Assembly (NCBI GenBank): GCA_025359915.1 | Contig: JANYDE010000072.1 | Span: 1-61,585, forward strand | Direction of reading: 5' to 3' | Source: Chamaesiphon sp. 336R_metabinner_41 | Lineage (GTDB): Bacteria > Cyanobacteriota > Cyanobacteriia > Cyanobacteriales > Chamaesiphonaceae | Length of the DNA: 61,585 nt | Part shown: in pieces, positions 59,501 through 61,585 of the stretch | Numbering within the stretch: the first letter of the stretch is position 1 | How the letters are laid out: each line of letters starts with the position of its first letter | Position numbers and translations under genes: made by a program | The notes under the pieces: generated by a model | Databases searched by the model: none | What the model saw: only the letters and a program-made list of their open reading frames with translations | Told to the model about the DNA's origin: nothing

Positions 59501-59965
59501 ATGCAATGCCCTTACTGCCAATATACAGATAGTCGTGTCCTAGAGTCTCGATCGACAGAAGCCGGACAGAGTATTCGCAGGCGGCGGGAGTGTTTGGATT
59601 GCAAGCATCGCTTTACGACTTACGAGCGGCTAGAATTTGTCCCTGTTACTGTCATTAAACAAGATGCCCGCCGCGAATATTTCGATCGATCTAAACTTCT
59701 GCGTGGAATAATTCACGCCTGTCAGAAGACTGGACTATCCCCAGAGACGCTAGAAGGCATCGTAGAGGAGATTGAGTCTCAATTGCAGGTGCGGACGCTC
59801 AGAGAGGTCACAACGGCGGAAATTGGCGAACTGGTGCTGTTAGAACTGCGCCCGTTGAGTGAAGTCGCCTATGTTCGATTTGCGTCCGTCTATCGTCAAT
59901 TTCAGGGGATTCGGGATTTTGTAGATACGTTACATCAGTTGGATGAAGTTAGGAACCAAAAGTAA
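59501..59965 (+). CDS. nrdR: Ribonucleotide reductase regulator NrdR
   Basis: This 154-residue repressor senses dATP/ATP and binds NrdR boxes before nrd genes. The N-terminal zinc ribbon has Cys3, Cys6, Cys31 and Cys34 ([30 protein letters not shown]). The ATP-cone follows ([20 protein letters not shown]). Length is standard. Confidence 0.97.
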   Translation: MQCPYCQYTDSRVLESRSTEAGQSIRRRRECLDCKHRFTTYERLEFVPVTVIKQDARREYFDRSKLLRGIIHACQKTGLSPETLEGIVEEIESQLQVRTLREVTTAEIGELVLLELRPLSEVAYVRFASVYRQFQGIRDFVDTLHQLDEVRNQK

Positions 59966-59979
59966 GTAGTGGTTGCTAG

Positions 59980-60012
59980 ATCCCCGACTTTTTCAAAAAG
60001 TCGGGGATCTGC
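59980..60012. repeat. Perfect hairpin, terminator or repeat
   Basis: AGATCCCCGACTTTTT and its complement face each other around TC. It can act as a bidirectional terminator between convergent nrdR and the TetR-type gene. The same phrase is common in cyanobacterial genomes. Confidence 0.65.
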
Positions 60013-60014
60013 CC

Positions 60015-60362
60015 TCATCGCGTTAAGTAAGCAAGTAGCAGATTAGATACTTCTGTTTCAAATCGATCGAGTTTTGTCCCTACTAATTCGGCCATTTCAG
60101 TTGCATGTTGATCCATTAATGCTGTCATTAGGGCTTCTTTATTCGGGAAGTATTGATACAGCGAACCGAGACTAATCCCCGCTCGTTCGGCAATCCGGTT
60201 GGTATTGGCTTTGTCGTAGCCTTCCTCTACCAAAATGTGAGTAGTTGCTTCGAGAATCGCCTCAACAGTGATTCGCGAACGTTCTTGTTTTGGTAGTTTA
60301 CGGGCGTTGTCGTAGGTTTGCTGGACATTAAAACACCTACATAGAAAGCGAGTTGGCAACAT
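60015..60362 (-). CDS. TetR-family regulator, short
   Basis: This 115-residue protein has a full TetR N-terminal DNA-binding domain (ERSRITVEAILEATTHILVEEGYDKANTNRIAERAG, then GSLYQYFPNKEALMTAL). The C-terminal ligand domain stops after about 45 residues, where about 120 are usual. The stop lies by the hairpin at 59980. It may be a truncated, perhaps non-functional, regulator. It diverges from the methyltransferase gene, its likely target. Confidence 0.78.
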   Translation of the reverse strand: MLPTRFLCRCFNVQQTYDNARKLPKQERSRITVEAILEATTHILVEEGYDKANTNRIAERAGISLGSLYQYFPNKEALMTALMDQHATEMAELVGTKLDRFETEVSNLLLAYLTR

Positions 60363-60408
60363 GAGTATTTGCTCATATTATAGAATTGACTGCCAATCAC
60401 TTATAAAT

Positions 60409-60987
60409 ATGAACGATCTCCATCATCTCAAAGAACCAAAATTAATCAGATCGATCGATATTGATAGTCGTGCGGCTGGGTTTACAATGCCATCAGATCC
60501 GCTGACATGCGCCTTTTTGCGGACTATCGCAGCATCGAAACCAAATGGGAAATTTCTCGAACTTGGTTCAGGTACGGGCTTATCTACTGCTTGGATTCTA
60601 GATGGGATGGATGCAAATTCTCATCTGACGACAATTGACAACGAACCAAATCTACTGAAAATTCTAAATAAACAGCTAGGTAAAGATCCACGATTGACAG
60701 TAGTTTGTGGTGATGGAGATGAATTTTTGCGATCGTTAAATGGACAAGAATTTGACTTTATCTTTGCCGATACTTGGTCAGGTAAATATCAGTTATTAGA
60801 GGAAGCATTAGCTCTACTCAAGCCCGGAGGTATCTATGCGATCGATGATATGTTACCCCAACCAAATTGGCCAGATGGACACGCGGCTAAAGTCGATCGA
60901 TTAATTTCTACTCTAGAACAAAGAACCGATCTACGAATTAGCAAAATGTCTTGGGCGAGTGGGATTATCCTCGCCACTAAAATCTAA
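60409..60987 (+). CDS. Class I SAM-dependent methyltransferase
   Basis: The ATG at 60409 (MNDLHHLKEPKLI) gives 192 residues. The SAM motif I is KFLELGSGTGLSTAWIL (from about residue 48); further motifs are LTTIDNEPNLL and FDFIFADTWSGKY, then LLKPGGIYAIDDM. It resembles O-methyltransferase-type proteins. The substrate is unknown. It is 19 bases before recJ. Confidence 0.85.
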   Translation: MNDLHHLKEPKLIRSIDIDSRAAGFTMPSDPLTCAFLRTIAASKPNGKFLELGSGTGLSTAWILDGMDANSHLTTIDNEPNLLKILNKQLGKDPRLTVVCGDGDEFLRSLNGQEFDFIFADTWSGKYQLLEEALALLKPGGIYAIDDMLPQPNWPDGHAAKVDRLISTLEQRTDLRISKMSWASGIILATKI

Positions 60988-61006
60988 ATTTTCGATAATT
61001 AATTAA

Positions 61007-61585
61007 ATGGCAAACTCAATCCTGGATTGGCAACTACCACCTCAATTAGAAATACCTACTGAATTTGTTGCAGCGATTCGATCGTGTAAACCGACTGTTA
61101 ATGGTAAATATGCCGCACAACTATTATGGCAGCGGGGGATGCGGGAGATCGATCGCATCCCTGGATATTTAGATTGCGAAAAATATCAGCCGACTAGTCC
61201 ATTTGCTTTTGGTGCGGAGATGACGGCGGCGATGGAGCGATTGAAACAAGCGCAGATTGGCGGCGAAAAGGTCGCGATTTGGGGTGATTTTGATGCGGAT
61301 GGAGTGACAGCAACTAGCGTACTTTGGGACGGCTTAGGGCAGTTTTTCAAGCAGGGAGAGGGGCTGAGTTATTATATTCCCGATCGGATGAAGGAATCGC
61401 ATGGGCTAAATAATGCGGGCATTAAAAAATTGGCGGCGCAAGGGGTAGATTTGATTGTTACTTGCGATACGGGCAGTACGAATATTCAAGAAATTGAATA
61501 TGCAACTAAATTAGGTGTCGGTATTATTATTACCGATCACCACACTTTACCGCTGCAACGTCCGCCTGTGGTGGCGATTGTCAAC
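61007..61585 (+). CDS. recJ: Single-strand DNA exonuclease RecJ, N-terminal part
   Basis: The first 193 residues are visible. Motif I is VAIWGDFDADGVTATSVLWD and motif III is IIITDHHTLP (DHH). RecJ degrades single-stranded DNA 5' to 3' in recombination and repair. The gene runs off the window. Confidence 0.93.
   Translation, partial: MANSILDWQLPPQLEIPTEFVAAIRSCKPTVNGKYAAQLLWQRGMREIDRIPGYLDCEKYQPTSPFAFGAEMTAAMERLKQAQIGGEKVAIWGDFDADGVTATSVLWDGLGQFFKQGEGLSYYIPDRMKESHGLNNAGIKKLAAQGVDLIVTCDTGSTNIQEIEYATKLGVGIIITDHHTLPLQRPPVVAIVN

Noticed and set aside
1-61585. Frequent GATCGATC and GCGATCGC runs as phage-specific sites
   Set aside because: They occur in the host flank as well and match the HIP1-like signature of cyanobacterial genomes.
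1-61585. CRISPR arrays, tRNA, rRNA genes or diversity-generating retroelement
   Set aside because: No regular spacer-repeat array, tRNA cloverleaf, rRNA sequence or reverse transcriptase gene was seen.

Overview
The window is cyanobacterial. Its right flank carries psbB and psbT (photosystem II), nrdR, a methyltransferase and the start of recJ. The DNA is rich in GATCGATC/GCGATCGC-type tetramer runs. I did not fix a genus. Positions 1 to about 54058 are an integrated bacteriophage. The left end lies outside the window, so the element is longer than 54 kb.

The phage is a chimera. Replication and packaging are Mu-like: a MuA-type DDE transposase with two N-terminal Mu-type DNA-binding repeats, a MuB-type AAA ATPase, a gp27-like small terminase, a gp28-like large terminase, an F-like head morphogenesis protein and a Mor/C-type activator. 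The tail is lambda-like and siphoviral: a G/GT chaperone pair with a -1 frameshift site, a 3207-residue tape measure, and tip proteins M, L, K, I and J.

Layout: 1-17490, minus strand, tail tube, chaperones, tape measure and the gpM-like gene, interrupted by an HNH endonuclease and an antirepressor cassette. 17603-23602, plus strand, candidate lysin, small terminase and tail-tip genes L, K, I, J. 23.6-25.3 kb, small membrane and exported proteins, possibly lysogenic conversion. 25.4-41.1 kb, repressor, operator and early promoter, then small early genes, transposase, ATPase, antirepressor-like regulators, a ParB-like protein and a DnaB helicase with an intein in its P-loop. 41.2-51.1 kb, plus strand, portal, cysteine protease, F-like protein, a sigma factor, prohead protease, capsid and large terminase, with the Mor-like gene on the opposite strand. 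51.1-53.7 kb, minus strand, SWIM protein, RusA-type resolvase and two regulators. 53.7-54.06 kb, the phage right end with repeated putative transposase sites. It abuts a broken host SNF2 helicase gene.

Three repeated signals are not explained by the genes. (1) A structured leader of about 43-45 nt with a covarying six-pair stem occurs five times, directly downstream of -10-like boxes. It stands before four regulator genes from unrelated families and before the head protease operon. (2) The palindrome TCGCA-YNR-TGCGA occurs nine times, all in the phage, 4-10 kb apart. (3) A CTAGAG-centred motif, RCACYCTAGAG, lies about 43-61 bases before several late operons and may be the site of the phage sigma factor or the Mor-like protein.

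The host flank after the broken helicase carries a TacAT-type toxin-antitoxin pair, a GNAT acetyltransferase, a small inverted-repeat element, psbB-psbT, nrdR, a short TetR-type gene, a methyltransferase and recJ.
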